Below, piece by piece: positions 1-6,191 of a DNA stretch of 6,275 nt. Made by a program: the position numbers and the translations under genes. The notes below the pieces were generated by a model. It saw nothing but the letters and a program-made list of their open reading frames with translations, did not search any database and had not been told where the DNA came from. This DNA comes from Candidatus Aegiribacteria sp. (GTDB lineage Bacteria; Fermentibacterota; Fermentibacteria; Fermentibacterales; JCC-6): assembly GCA_030640155.1 (NCBI GenBank), contig DAOWJX010000042.1, forward strand, positions 1 to 6,275. The letters run 5' to 3'. Numbering within the stretch: position 1 is the first letter of the stretch; each line of letters opens with the position of its first letter.

Positions 1-425
1 AGATGCTCATACTGGTAGATCATCCACATATGCAGGCTCCATATACCCGCAAAATGCCCGAAAGCAAAGCCGTATGACTTCCGCATGCCATTCTGAAGGA
101 GTATCACAACAAGCATGGAAACCAGTACAAGCAGTATGGGCAGATAGCTTGAATCAGCAATAACCAGGTGGCTTCTTACTTCAAGGAATTCACCGAAAAA
201 TCCCCACAGTAGCAATCCTGATACTATTCCAAACATGTTTCGGGTAAATATGCTGAATTTCTTTCTTCCCGAAAGAACAAGAGCAACAGGAGCCGTAATT
301 GCAAATAGAATTCCAACAGCAGAATAGAGCTCGGATGATATCCTGGAGGAAAACACCAGAAGCATATATGTTGCTCCGAACGCAGCCAGTGTAATCAGGA
401 ACGTTTTCAAATAGATTCTTCTCAT
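1..425 (-). CDS. Polytopic inner-membrane protein, unidentified, partial (C-terminus off the left edge)
   Basis: The minus strand is open from an ATG at 425 to the window edge: 141 complete codons and no stop. The product is strongly hydrophobic, with about five candidate transmembrane segments near residues 8-26, 34-52, 63-81, 94-111 and 118-137. They are separated by short basic or polar loops (for example GRKK at 53-56 and RK at 115-116), so it should sit in the inner membrane. Visible oddities are an acidic residue inside the third segment (WGFFGEFLE, E79) and a His/Trp-rich fifth segment (H124, W129, H132, W134, H141). I do not recognise the family and assign no function. The start at 425 is chosen because an ideal AGGAGG lies 8 bases upstream. 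An in-frame ATG at 485 would add 20 mostly polar residues but has no properly spaced ribosome binding site. It lies 71 bases downstream of the secreted-protein gene on the same strand, so co-transcription is plausible. Confidence 0.75.
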   Translation of the reverse strand, partial: MRRIYLKTFLITLAAFGATYMLLVFSSRISSELYSAVGILFAITAPVALVLSGRKKFSIFTRNMFGIVSGLLLWGFFGEFLEVRSHLVIADSSYLPILLVLVSMLVVILLQNGMRKSYGFAFGHFAGIWSLHMWMIYQYEH

Positions 426-433
426 AAACTCTT

Positions 434-439
434 CCTCCT
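434..439 (-). promoter_or_regulatory. Ribosome binding site of the partial membrane protein
   Basis: The minus strand reads AGGAGG followed by 8 bases and ATG. This is a full anti-Shine-Dalgarno match. It fixes the start at 425 rather than the in-frame ATG 60 bases upstream. A site this strong suggests the gene is translated independently of the gene before it. Confidence 0.75.
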
Positions 440-496
440 CAGATGTTCTAATAAATATACTGTTATCCAGGCTATTACCCACCATCCTGCTGATTA

Positions 497-1081
497 TCAG
501 AACATTGATTTAATCAAACCCCAAGTATCCTGATCCAGTGCCTGGGGAAATTCCAGCCTGAGATACGGGCTGTCGGCTGAGGTTTCCCGCGAGTGGAACT
601 TGGTCCACGGATATACACCTGCCACCTGCAGGACAATACCGTGGTTCTCAATTGTCCCGTCGAGCCATGCCTGAACTATATCAGTAACATCGACTCCGAC
701 CCATCCTTGAGTGGAGTAATGATTTGACTGCCAGGATGTTGAGCCGTGCTGCACATGGGTTCCGCTCCAGCTCTCGTCCCAGGATTCCGTCGCATTATAG
801 AATTCCGTGTACGTTCCAGCACCGGAAGGACACTGGAAGAAGATGTTAATGTAGAGTGTCGCGTTTATTGCCGTCGCTCCCATGTGCTCCGAGAGGTCCC
901 ACAGCATCATAGCTCTCTCGTCGGGATGCCCGCTGGCGGGTTTGTTCGCGATCTGCATGTAGTTCAAACTTCCATAGCATCCACCGGATGGGAGCGTGTA
1001 CGTGTCCGCAATGGGTAAGAGATCGAACGTATCACTCAGACCGGCTCCGATAATTAAAAGAACAACTGTTATGTATTTCAT
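497..1081 (-). CDS. Secreted DNRLRE / CBM96-like single-domain protein
   Basis: This 194-residue protein begins with a typical Sec signal peptide (K2, hydrophobic core at about 4-14, cleavage likely near residue 16). The rest is one beta-rich domain. Its landmarks match the DNRLRE/disaggregatase-repeat (CBM96-like) group: ADTYT near 26, ERAMMLWDLS at 55-64, an ATLYIN strand at 74-79, TESWDE at 98-103, GWVGVDVTDIVQAWLDG at 126-142, GIVLQV at 148-153 and the closing SPYLRLEF at 171-178. Family members occur in secreted or surface proteins and some bind polysaccharide. No catalytic site is recognisable here. C35 and C84 could form a disulfide. After the domain comes a short tail ending WGLIKSMF, which may be a sorting or anchoring signal (inference). 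The gene starts 11 bases after the porin stop, with AAGGA before the ATG, so the two form an operon. The role is probably carbohydrate binding or surface structure, but is unproven. Confidence 0.82.
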   Translation of the reverse strand: MKYITVVLLIIGAGLSDTFDLLPIADTYTLPSGGCYGSLNYMQIANKPASGHPDERAMMLWDLSEHMGATAINATLYINIFFQCPSGAGTYTEFYNATESWDESWSGTHVQHGSTSWQSNHYSTQGWVGVDVTDIVQAWLDGTIENHGIVLQVAGVYPWTKFHSRETSADSPYLRLEFPQALDQDTWGLIKSMF

Positions 1082-1092
1082 TTCAGATCCTT

Positions 1093-2160
1093 TCAGTAGG
1101 CCAGGCCAAGCCTTGCTGTCAATACAGAGGCGTCTTCATTCAATCCATCCGGAGTGGTAGCTGGAATACGGTAATCCAGAATTATGTAGGTGTCCGGACT
1201 GCCTATGCAGGTTTTCACTCCACCTGTAATCCAAGAGAATTCGTAATCGCCTGAATCGGCATTACTCCAGCGATCCCAACTCTGATAGCTGAGATACGGT
1301 GTAATCAAGGGAATCTCCTCAGATCGCGTATTGAAGCTGTAACCGGCCTGGGCAAGCAGACACATGTTTTCCACGTTTTCGCCTGTATCGGAACAACCCT
1401 GAGGGCGCATGCCTGGCAGTATACCTTCTATTTGTATCATCTCGGCTCTCACAGCTATCCCGTCTGCTTCATAGTCGAGCCCTAAGCCGTACCTCGACGC
1501 ATCTTCGTTTCCTTCATTTTCCGGGTTCATTTCCATGGCCAGATCGTTATAGAATCCACCGATCGTGAGCCCTTCCACCGGAAGCCGGTAGAATATCGCA
1601 AAGTTGGCATCATGCTCTTCATTGATGGTTCCGTTATTCCCGTTGGCATATGCAATCTGGGCTTCAAGACCTCCGATAGTACCGAGATTCAGGTCAGTTT
1701 CCAGAACGGCACCCAGCGGATGACATGAAGGTGAAACCACTTTCCTGAACATTGGCTTCTCCGCTGTAAGCGTTTGACCGCAGTCTTCACCAAGTTCAAA
1801 ACCTCTCCGCACATGGAACATTCCCATTCCCAGAACGATTCTCTCATCGCCAAGCGGGGATACACGTATTCCTGCTTCCATGAGAGCCATGGTCATTCCG
1901 CTTCCCAGACAGCTGGCAAGACCGAATGATGCTTCGTACTCGATCAATTCACCTGCAGCGCCTTTGATTTCAATTGTGGCTTTCCGCACTCTGAAACGAT
2001 TCGAAGCACCTGCGAACACTCCCGATTGGTTGTAACTGGAATCCTGAGACATGCTCAGATAATCAATCAGGATATGACCGCCGATCTCGGGCATTTCCAG
2101 TTCCAGAGCCATTGAAGAAACACAAATGCATAGTATTGCTGCAACAAACAATGGTTTCAT
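1093..2160 (-). CDS. Outer-membrane beta-barrel porin, OprO/OprP-like
   Basis: This is a 355-residue protein with a Sec signal peptide (K2, hydrophobic 4-14, SSMA cleavage motif ending at 18). The body consists of alternating beta strands and polar loops and ends in a strand finishing LTARLGLAY, with the terminal aromatic residue typical of outer-membrane barrels. The segment FRVRKATIEIKGAAGELIEY (56-75) resembles the N-terminal strands of phosphate-selective porins O and P. Also consistent are the TAEKP-type segment near 132-136 and LGAVLE followed by YANGNNG at 149-177. The length is near or a little below that family's usual 350-450. Ion or solute selectivity cannot be read from the sequence. 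The mature part has six cysteines (84, 127, 146, 256, 267, 318), unusual for a porin and suggesting loop disulfides. The start is supported by AAAGGG 6 bases upstream. It leads a probable operon with the DNRLRE protein and has its own promoter. Confidence 0.8.
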   Translation of the reverse strand: MKPLFVAAILCICVSSMALELEMPEIGGHILIDYLSMSQDSSYNQSGVFAGASNRFRVRKATIEIKGAAGELIEYEASFGLASCLGSGMTMALMEAGIRVSPLGDERIVLGMGMFHVRRGFELGEDCGQTLTAEKPMFRKVVSPSCHPLGAVLETDLNLGTIGGLEAQIAYANGNNGTINEEHDANFAIFYRLPVEGLTIGGFYNDLAMEMNPENEGNEDASRYGLGLDYEADGIAVRAEMIQIEGILPGMRPQGCSDTGENVENMCLLAQAGYSFNTRSEEIPLITPYLSYQSWDRWSNADSGDYEFSWITGGVKTCIGSPDTYIILDYRIPATTPDGLNEDASVLTARLGLAY

Positions 2161-2203
2161 CTTTTTCCCTTTCGTTGTTGTATAGATTTAGTCTCACCTC
2201 AAT

Positions 2204-2223
2204 TTATTAGTTTAGTCTAATAA
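2204..2223. repeat. 20-base inverted repeat over the porin -10 box, possible operator
   Basis: TTATTAG, 6 bases, then CTAATAA forms a perfect inverted repeat with 7-base arms. It covers the proposed -10 hexamer and the expected transcription start of the porin operon. In addition, the octamer TTTAGTCT occurs twice on the plus strand, at 2187-2194 and 2211-2218, with 24 bases between first positions. The position suits a repressor site, but the AT-rich composition makes a chance palindrome possible, and no regulator gene is visible. Confidence 0.4.
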
Positions 2224-2242
2224 TGAAAATATACTCTGTCAA
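2214..2242 (-). promoter_or_regulatory. Sigma-70-type promoter of the porin operon
   Basis: On the minus strand TTGACA (2242-2237, perfect -35 consensus) is followed by a 17-base spacer and TAGACT (2219-2214, 4 of 6 matches to TATAAT). Transcription would start near 2207, leaving a leader of about 47 bases before the porin ATG at 2160. Lying between hutH and the porin, it argues that the porin unit is transcribed separately from hutH. Confidence 0.55.
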
Positions 2243-2302
2243 CTCCTTGCTTCCTCAGGAAAATGAGTACTAAAGCGTGAAATGATGATGTGAAAATAGA
2301 AG

Positions 2303-3817
2303 TTACAGATTATTCAGGATATCACTGAAGACACCTTCGGAAATCATCTCTGCGATTTTTTCTATATCATCCACGAACTGTCTGTCTTCTTTTAGCGGTT
2401 TAACAGCATCTCTTACTGCATTGTAAATCCTGCATGTTCCCTTCCCATGTTTTCCCCTCCGGATGAACTCCGCTGCCTGTGCGGCGCATACAAGTTCTGT
2501 TGCTATGACATGGGTCGAGTTTCTGACAACTTCCATTGCCTGACGTGCTGATGTTGTTCCCATGGAGACATGATCCTCCTGGGAGCCACTTACGGGGATA
2601 CTGTCAGCGCTTGCAGGATGCACGAGAACCTTATTCTCGCTGACCAGTGAGGCCGCTGTATACTGGGCAATCATATAACCCGAGTTAGTTCCGGGATCCG
2701 GTGTCAGAAACGCCGGTAACCCGCTGAGATCCGGATTCAGCAATCGCTCAATTCTTCTTTCCGATATGTCCGCCAGTTCAGATACCACAAGAGCCAGATG
2801 ATCCGCGACAAAGGCTACTGGCTGACCATGGAAATTGCCCCCACTGACAAAGGATCCATCTTTCATCAATAACGGATTATCAGTTACAGATGAAAGTTCA
2901 ACTGAAATAACCGACTCTATATACCGCAGGGCATCCCTTGTCGCTCCATGCACCTGCGGTACGCATCTCAGAGAGTAGGCATCCTGCACTTTATCACAGG
3001 CATTGTGTGAAATAAGTATTTCACTTTCCTCCATTAATGCCAGAAGATTATTCGCTGTTTCAACAGCCCCATTATGAGGTCGAAGACCGATGAGTTCCCC
3101 GCTGAAAGGTAATACCGTTCCGAGCAACACTTCCAGTGACATTGCCGCAGCAGCGTCTGCGGCATCAGCCAGACGCTTAGCTTCCAGAAGAGCAATAGAT
3201 GCTACCGCAGTCATGGCCTGGGTTCCGTTTATAAGGGCAAGCCCTTCTTTTGGACCAAGCGTGACAGGCGAAAGGCCGATGCGTTGAAGTGCCTCTGAAC
3301 CGGAGATGAGTTCTCCTCTGTCAATACATTTCCCCTCCCCTATCAGGGGAAGGGATAAATGAGCAAGAGGAGCAAGATCTCCAGAAGCACCCAGAGAACC
3401 TTTTGCTGGAACCGCAGGATAAATATCACTGTTCAGAATAGCTATCAACTGATCAAGCGTCTCTTCGCTAATACCTGATCTTCCCCTCGCAAGTGATGCA
3501 ACCCTGAGAAACATCATCACTCTTGTCACGTTTTCTGAATACAGTGGACCGGTTCCACATGCATGGCTCAGAAGCAGATTCCTCTGCAGAAGATCAAGGT
3601 CATCCTTGCCGACAACAGATCCGGATAGCCTTCCAAATCCTGTATTGACTCCATAAACAGGCATTCCACTGCTAACGGTTTTCATTGTTTGCTTTCGCGC
3701 TGCTGCAACAGCCCTCCGAGCATTCTCAGACAACACGGCTTCTGCACCGGCTGCTATTCTGCAAACCTGATCCAGTGTAGCGCCTTCAGTTCCAACACTT
3801 ATGACATAATCCAGCAT
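2303..3817 (-). CDS. hutH: Histidine ammonia-lyase (histidase)
   Basis: This cytoplasmic enzyme removes ammonia from L-histidine to give trans-urocanate, the first step of histidine utilisation. It normally works as a homotetramer. At 504 residues it has the usual bacterial length. The MIO cofactor triad Ala-Ser-Gly is at 144-146 inside GSLGASGDLAPLAHL. Other family active-site positions are present: Y55 in VYGVNTGFG, N198 in NGTQ, Y281 and R284 in QDAYSLRC, the GNFHG loop at 327-331, and E414 in SQEDHVSMG. The substrate-selecting pair is Ser-His (84-85, LLLSHACG), as in histidases. Tyrosine lyases have His-Leu there, so a TAL/PAL assignment is unlikely. The start at 3817 is supported by GGAG 5 bases upstream. 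The gene is divergent from groES, and no hutU, hutI or hutG is seen. The next same-strand gene, the porin, lies 142 bases downstream with its own promoter. No clear terminator follows the stop. Confidence 0.95.
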   Translation of the reverse strand: MLDYVISVGTEGATLDQVCRIAAGAEAVLSENARRAVAAARKQTMKTVSSGMPVYGVNTGFGRLSGSVVGKDDLDLLQRNLLLSHACGTGPLYSENVTRVMMFLRVASLARGRSGISEETLDQLIAILNSDIYPAVPAKGSLGASGDLAPLAHLSLPLIGEGKCIDRGELISGSEALQRIGLSPVTLGPKEGLALINGTQAMTAVASIALLEAKRLADAADAAAAMSLEVLLGTVLPFSGELIGLRPHNGAVETANNLLALMEESEILISHNACDKVQDAYSLRCVPQVHGATRDALRYIESVISVELSSVTDNPLLMKDGSFVSGGNFHGQPVAFVADHLALVVSELADISERRIERLLNPDLSGLPAFLTPDPGTNSGYMIAQYTAASLVSENKVLVHPASADSIPVSGSQEDHVSMGTTSARQAMEVVRNSTHVIATELVCAAQAAEFIRRGKHGKGTCRIYNAVRDAVKPLKEDRQFVDDIEKIAEMISEGVFSDILNNL

Positions 3818-3822
3818 ATCAA

Positions 3823-3826
3823 CTCC
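3823..3826 (-). promoter_or_regulatory. Ribosome binding site of hutH
   Basis: The minus strand has GGAG 5 bases before the hutH ATG at 3817. It is a short but correctly placed Shine-Dalgarno core, and it agrees with the N-terminal length expected for histidases (catalytic Tyr at residue 55). Confidence 0.55.
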
Positions 3827-3933
3827 ATTGTATTTCCGTTTTTCGATTCACTGCGCAAAATATTCCGCTGATATTAAATATATAAAGCAAGAATGCATCC
3901 GGCGCATAAGTCAAAAGCATATGTGTCATTCTG

Positions 3934-3943
3934 ACTCATGAGT
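3934..3943. repeat. Palindrome ACTCATGAGT in the divergent control region
   Basis: This is a perfect 10-base palindrome, followed 5 bases later by a further CATGAG half-site (3949-3954). It lies about 117 bases from the hutH start and 190 bases from the groES start. It could be a binding site for a regulator of hutH or of the divergent operon. A palindrome this short can also arise by chance. Confidence 0.3.
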
Positions 3944-4044
3944 ACAACCATGAGCAGTATCAGGTATGGCTGCTGGATGTAATGTACTATATATCTTCTT
4001 GCGTACACGTTCTTTATGCTTCCGTCAACCATGCAATATTATAA

Positions 4045-4073
4045 TTGGCATCTACCTTGCTTTCTAGTCTACT
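4045..4073 (+). promoter_or_regulatory. Putative housekeeping promoter of groES-groEL
   Basis: TTGGCA (4045-4050, 5 of 6 to TTGACA), a 17-base spacer and TCTACT (4068-4073, 4 of 6 to TATAAT) would start transcription near 4080, giving a leader of about 53 bases before the groES ATG. An alternative is the exact TATAAT at 4040-4045, which has no convincing -35. I see no sigma-32-type pair (CTTGAA / CCCCAT). Confidence 0.4.
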
Positions 4074-4119
4074 GCGATAAATCAGATCTTATAAACTGGC
4101 TGAAATCAATTGGAAAAGA

Positions 4120-4125
4120 AGGGAG
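4120..4125 (+). promoter_or_regulatory. Ribosome binding site that fixes the groES start
   Basis: AGGGAG lies 7 bases before the ATG at 4133. The reading frame stays open upstream to an ATG at 4016, but that codon has no ribosome binding site and the added residues do not resemble GroES. The strong site here decides for 4133. Confidence 0.75.
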
Positions 4126-4132
4126 AACAAAT

Positions 4133-4435
4133 ATGGGAAATGGTAAAATTCAACCGCTCTTTGATCGAGTACTTATCAAGCGGGAAGAACCCAGAGAAGT
4201 TGTCAAGAGTGGGATTGTCATTCCTGATACCGCAAAGGAAAAACCTCTGGAAGGTATTGTCGAAGCAATAGGACAGGGCAAAAGGAATCCCGAGGGTGAA
4301 GGATTCATCACTCCGGTAGTTAAAAAGGGTGATCATGTTCTTATCGGCAAGTATTCCGGCACGGAAGTGAAAATTTTGGATGATGAATACGTAATAGTAC
4401 GCGAGGATGATATTCTCGCAATACTGGATAACTGA
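4133..4435 (+). CDS. groES: Co-chaperonin GroES (Hsp10)
   Basis: This 100-residue protein is the heptameric lid that closes the GroEL folding chamber in the cytoplasm. The N-terminal PLFDRVLIKRE strand (8-18) is characteristic of the family. The mobile loop at about 18-35 carries the hydrophobic triplet Ile-Val-Ile (28-30) in GIVIPDTAKEKP, which docks on the GroEL apical domain. EGIVEAIGQGK (40-50) leads into the dome loop (about 48-60), then KKGDHVLIGKYSGTEVK, and the closing segment VREDDILAIL at 89-98. The length is close to the usual 95-100. It is the first gene of a two-gene operon, with groEL starting 16 bases after its stop. The equal-stoichiometry rings fit such coupling. No CIRCE site is seen upstream, so HrcA control is not evident. 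Confidence 0.97.
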   Translation: MGNGKIQPLFDRVLIKREEPREVVKSGIVIPDTAKEKPLEGIVEAIGQGKRNPEGEGFITPVVKKGDHVLIGKYSGTEVKILDDEYVIVREDDILAILDN

Positions 4436-4437
4436 TC

Positions 4438-4443
4438 AGGAGG
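4438..4443 (+). promoter_or_regulatory. Ribosome binding site of groEL
   Basis: A perfect AGGAGG sits in the 16-base gap after the groES stop, 8 bases before the groEL ATG. This fits high-level translation of the chaperonin from the shared transcript. Confidence 0.8.
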
Positions 4444-4451
4444 TTTAAGGT

Positions 4452-6089
4452 ATGCCAGCGAAAGAACTCAAATTCGATCAGGCCGCCAGGCACGCCATAC
4501 TTGCCGGGGTGGAGAAGCTTTCAAGAGCGGTGAAGGTCACTCTGGGTCCCAAGGGTAGAAATGTTATTCTTGAGAAGAAGTGGGGCAGTCCTACAATAAC
4601 AAAAGATGGCGTTACGGTTGCAAAGGAAATCGAGCTTCCCGACAGATTCGAGAACATAGGCGCTCAGCTCATTCGTGAAGTTGCCAGCAAGACGAGTGAT
4701 GTTGCCGGTGACGGCACCACTACTGCTACTCTCCTTGCAGAAGCCATTTATCGCGAAGGACTCAAGAACGTCACAGCAGGTGTGAACCCGATGGCGCTCA
4801 AGCGTGGTATAGACGCTGCCGTAAAGGTGGTTGTTACGGAACTGGAAACCCTATCGCGCGAGGTGTCCGGCAAGGAAGATATCAAGCAGGTTGCTTCAAT
4901 CTCCGCAAACAACGACGACGAGATAGGTGATATCATCGCAGAGGCAATGGATAAGGCCGGAAAGGACGGAACCATCTCTGTTGAGGAAGCCAAATCCATG
5001 GATACAACACTCGATGTCGTAGAGGGAATGCAGTTCGACAGAGGGTATCTTTCCCCATATTTCGTGACAGACGCTGAGAATATGGAAGTTGTTCTTGAAA
5101 AGCCATACATTCTCATACACGAGAAAAAGATTTCCAGCATGAAGGATATGCTTCCCATTCTTGAAAAGATAGCACAGCTGAGCAAACCGCTTCTTATCAT
5201 CGCTGAAGATGTAGAAGGTGAAGCTCTTGCAACACTGGTTGTCAACAAAATGCGCGGTATGCTTCAGGTTGCCGCAGTTAAAGCTCCAGGATATGGTGAC
5301 AGGCGAAAGGCCATGCTTGGTGATATAGCTGTTCTCACTGGCGGCCAGGCCATTACTGAGGACCTCGGTATCAAGCTCGAAAACATCACAATTGATGATC
5401 TGGGAACTGCAGTAAGTATCCGCATCGACAAAGATGACACCGTTATTATTGATGGTGGAGGAAAAACCGAGGATATACAGGGCAGAATTGCACAGATAAG
5501 GAAACAGATCGAGGATACAACCTCTGATTACGACAAAGAGAAGCTTCAGGAACGCCTGGCCAAGCTTGCCGGCGGAGTTGCTCTTATTAAAGTCGGAGCT
5601 TCAACCGAGACTGAGATGAAGGAAAAGAAGGCCAGAGTGGAGGACGCACTTCATGCAACCCGTGCAGCCGTTGAAGAAGGGCTCGTAGCAGGTGGAGGCA
5701 CTGCTCTTCTCAGGTGTGAGAAAATCCTTGACAAGCTTAACCTCGTGGATGACGAGATGATTGGCGTGGACATTATACGCAAATCTCTCTCTGAACCTCT
5801 CAGACAGCTCGCTATTAACGCTGGACTTGAGGGCGCTATAATTGTGGAAAAAGTCAGAGGGCTCGACAGAGACAGCGGGATCAATATTCAGACAAACGAG
5901 TACGGAGATATGTTTAAATTTGGTGTGGTAGATCCTACCATGGTTACCAGAGCCGCTCTTCAGAACGCGGCAAGCATCTCCGGGCTGCTTGTTACCACAG
6001 AATGCATCGTAACTGAAATCCCAGAACCGGAAAAAGGTGCCCCCGACATGGGCGGCATGGGCGGCGGCGGTATGGGCGGTATGTACTAG
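4452..6089 (+). CDS. groEL: Chaperonin GroEL (Hsp60)
   Basis: This 545-residue protein forms the double heptameric ring that folds cytoplasmic proteins in an ATP-driven cycle with GroES. The family's key nucleotide-binding elements are in their standard positions: TLGPKGRNV at 30-38, D52 in TKDGVTVAKE, GDGTT at 86-90 with D87, the catalytic D398 in RVEDALHATRAA, and the GroEL signature AAVEEGLVAGGG at 405-416. The apical domain (about 190-375) contains the usual segments EGMQFDRGYLSPYF and KAPGYGDRRKAML. The C-terminus is the flexible Gly/Met tail (MGGMGGGGMGGM), ending here in an extra tyrosine. Length and features match a fully functional housekeeping copy, with no sign of truncation or a specialised paralogue. 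It follows groES after 16 bases and is followed by two hairpins that end the operon. Confidence 0.98.
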   Translation: MPAKELKFDQAARHAILAGVEKLSRAVKVTLGPKGRNVILEKKWGSPTITKDGVTVAKEIELPDRFENIGAQLIREVASKTSDVAGDGTTTATLLAEAIYREGLKNVTAGVNPMALKRGIDAAVKVVVTELETLSREVSGKEDIKQVASISANNDDEIGDIIAEAMDKAGKDGTISVEEAKSMDTTLDVVEGMQFDRGYLSPYFVTDAENMEVVLEKPYILIHEKKISSMKDMLPILEKIAQLSKPLLIIAEDVEGEALATLVVNKMRGMLQVAAVKAPGYGDRRKAMLGDIAVLTGGQAITEDLGIKLENITIDDLGTAVSIRIDKDDTVIIDGGGKTEDIQGRIAQIRKQIEDTTSDYDKEKLQERLAKLAGGVALIKVGASTETEMKEKKARVEDALHATRAAVEEGLVAGGGTALLRCEKILDKLNLVDDEMIGVDIIRKSLSEPLRQLAINAGLEGAIIVEKVRGLDRDSGINIQTNEYGDMFKFGVVDPTMVTRAALQNAASISGLLVTTECIVTEIPEPEKGAPDMGGMGGGGMGGMY

Positions 6090-6098
6090 AAGGCATAC

Positions 6099-6130
6099 AG
6101 GGGACACGCACCAGAGCGTGCATGTCCCCT
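6099..6130 (+). repeat. Imperfect hairpin just after groEL (GGGGACA/TGTCCCC ends)
   Basis: AGGGGACA pairs with TGTCCCCT over 8 bases. After one C-A mismatch, GCAC pairs with GTGC around a 6-base loop, for 12 pairs in all. It starts 10 bases after the groEL stop. No T-run follows, so it is not a typical intrinsic terminator. It could protect the 3' end of the transcript, or be a copy of a dispersed REP-like palindrome (inference). Confidence 0.6.
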
Positions 6131-6138
6131 AGGTCAAT

Positions 6139-6180
6139 GAAGCTCCGGGCTGTTTGCCCGGAGCTTCTCTTTATTTCTGT
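6139..6180 (+). terminator. Rho-independent terminator of the groES-groEL operon
   Basis: GAAGCTCCGGGC pairs perfectly with GCCCGGAGCTTC (12 base pairs, GC-rich core) around the loop TGTTT, and the stem is followed by a T-rich tail (6168-6180). On the opposite strand the stem would still form but has no T-run after it, so termination should mainly serve the plus strand. Confidence 0.9.
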
Positions 6181-6191
6181 TCCTTATTAAA

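Larger units (their letters stand above)
3818..4132. other. Divergent intergenic region between hutH and groES
   Basis: These 315 bases hold no convincing gene. On the hutH side there is an AT-rich stretch (3870-3891) that could carry the hutH promoter, but I find no well-spaced -35/-10 pair. In the centre are the palindrome ACTCATGAGT (3934-3943), a second CATGAG at 3949-3954 and a small GTCA-ttc-TGAC inverted repeat (3925-3935). On the groES side there is a plausible promoter near 4045-4073. An exact TATAAT at 4040-4045 lacks a good -35 at normal spacing. No CIRCE inverted repeat (TTAGCACTC/GAGTGCTAA) is present. Confidence 0.6.

Noticed and set aside
746..1018. Plus-strand open frame of 90 codons opposite the DNRLRE gene
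   Set aside because: It is Arg/Val-rich without domains or a ribosome binding site, and lies fully antisense to a gene with a clear signal peptide and domain.
2243..2302. Possible hutH terminator (TTCCTCAGGAA palindrome at 2251-2261)
   Set aside because: The stem would be only 4 base pairs with no T-run on the hutH strand, too weak to call a terminator.
3090..3287. Plus-strand frames opposite hutH (also 3689-3871)
   Set aside because: They are antisense to a complete, well-conserved hutH and have no recognisable features.
3873..3892. hutH promoter in the AT-rich stretch
   Set aside because: Several TATA-like hexamers exist, but none has a good -35 at 16-18 bases. A TTGACT further upstream is about 24 bases from the nearest TATA-like box.
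4016..4132. N-terminal extension of groES from an upstream ATG (39 extra residues)
   Set aside because: There is no ribosome binding site before 4016, and the extra residues do not resemble GroES. The likely promoter lies inside the stretch, and AGGGAG is ideally placed before the ATG at 4133.
4106..4336. Minus-strand open frame of 76 codons opposite groES
   Set aside because: It overlaps the groES coding sequence and its ribosome binding site, and its product has no recognisable domain.
4748..5248. Long minus-strand open frame inside groEL
   Set aside because: It lies antisense to a strongly conserved gene and its product is a Ser/Ile-rich low-complexity translation. It is a shadow of groEL codon use. 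The same applies to the minus-strand frames at 4896-5120, 5601-6107 and 5651-5884.
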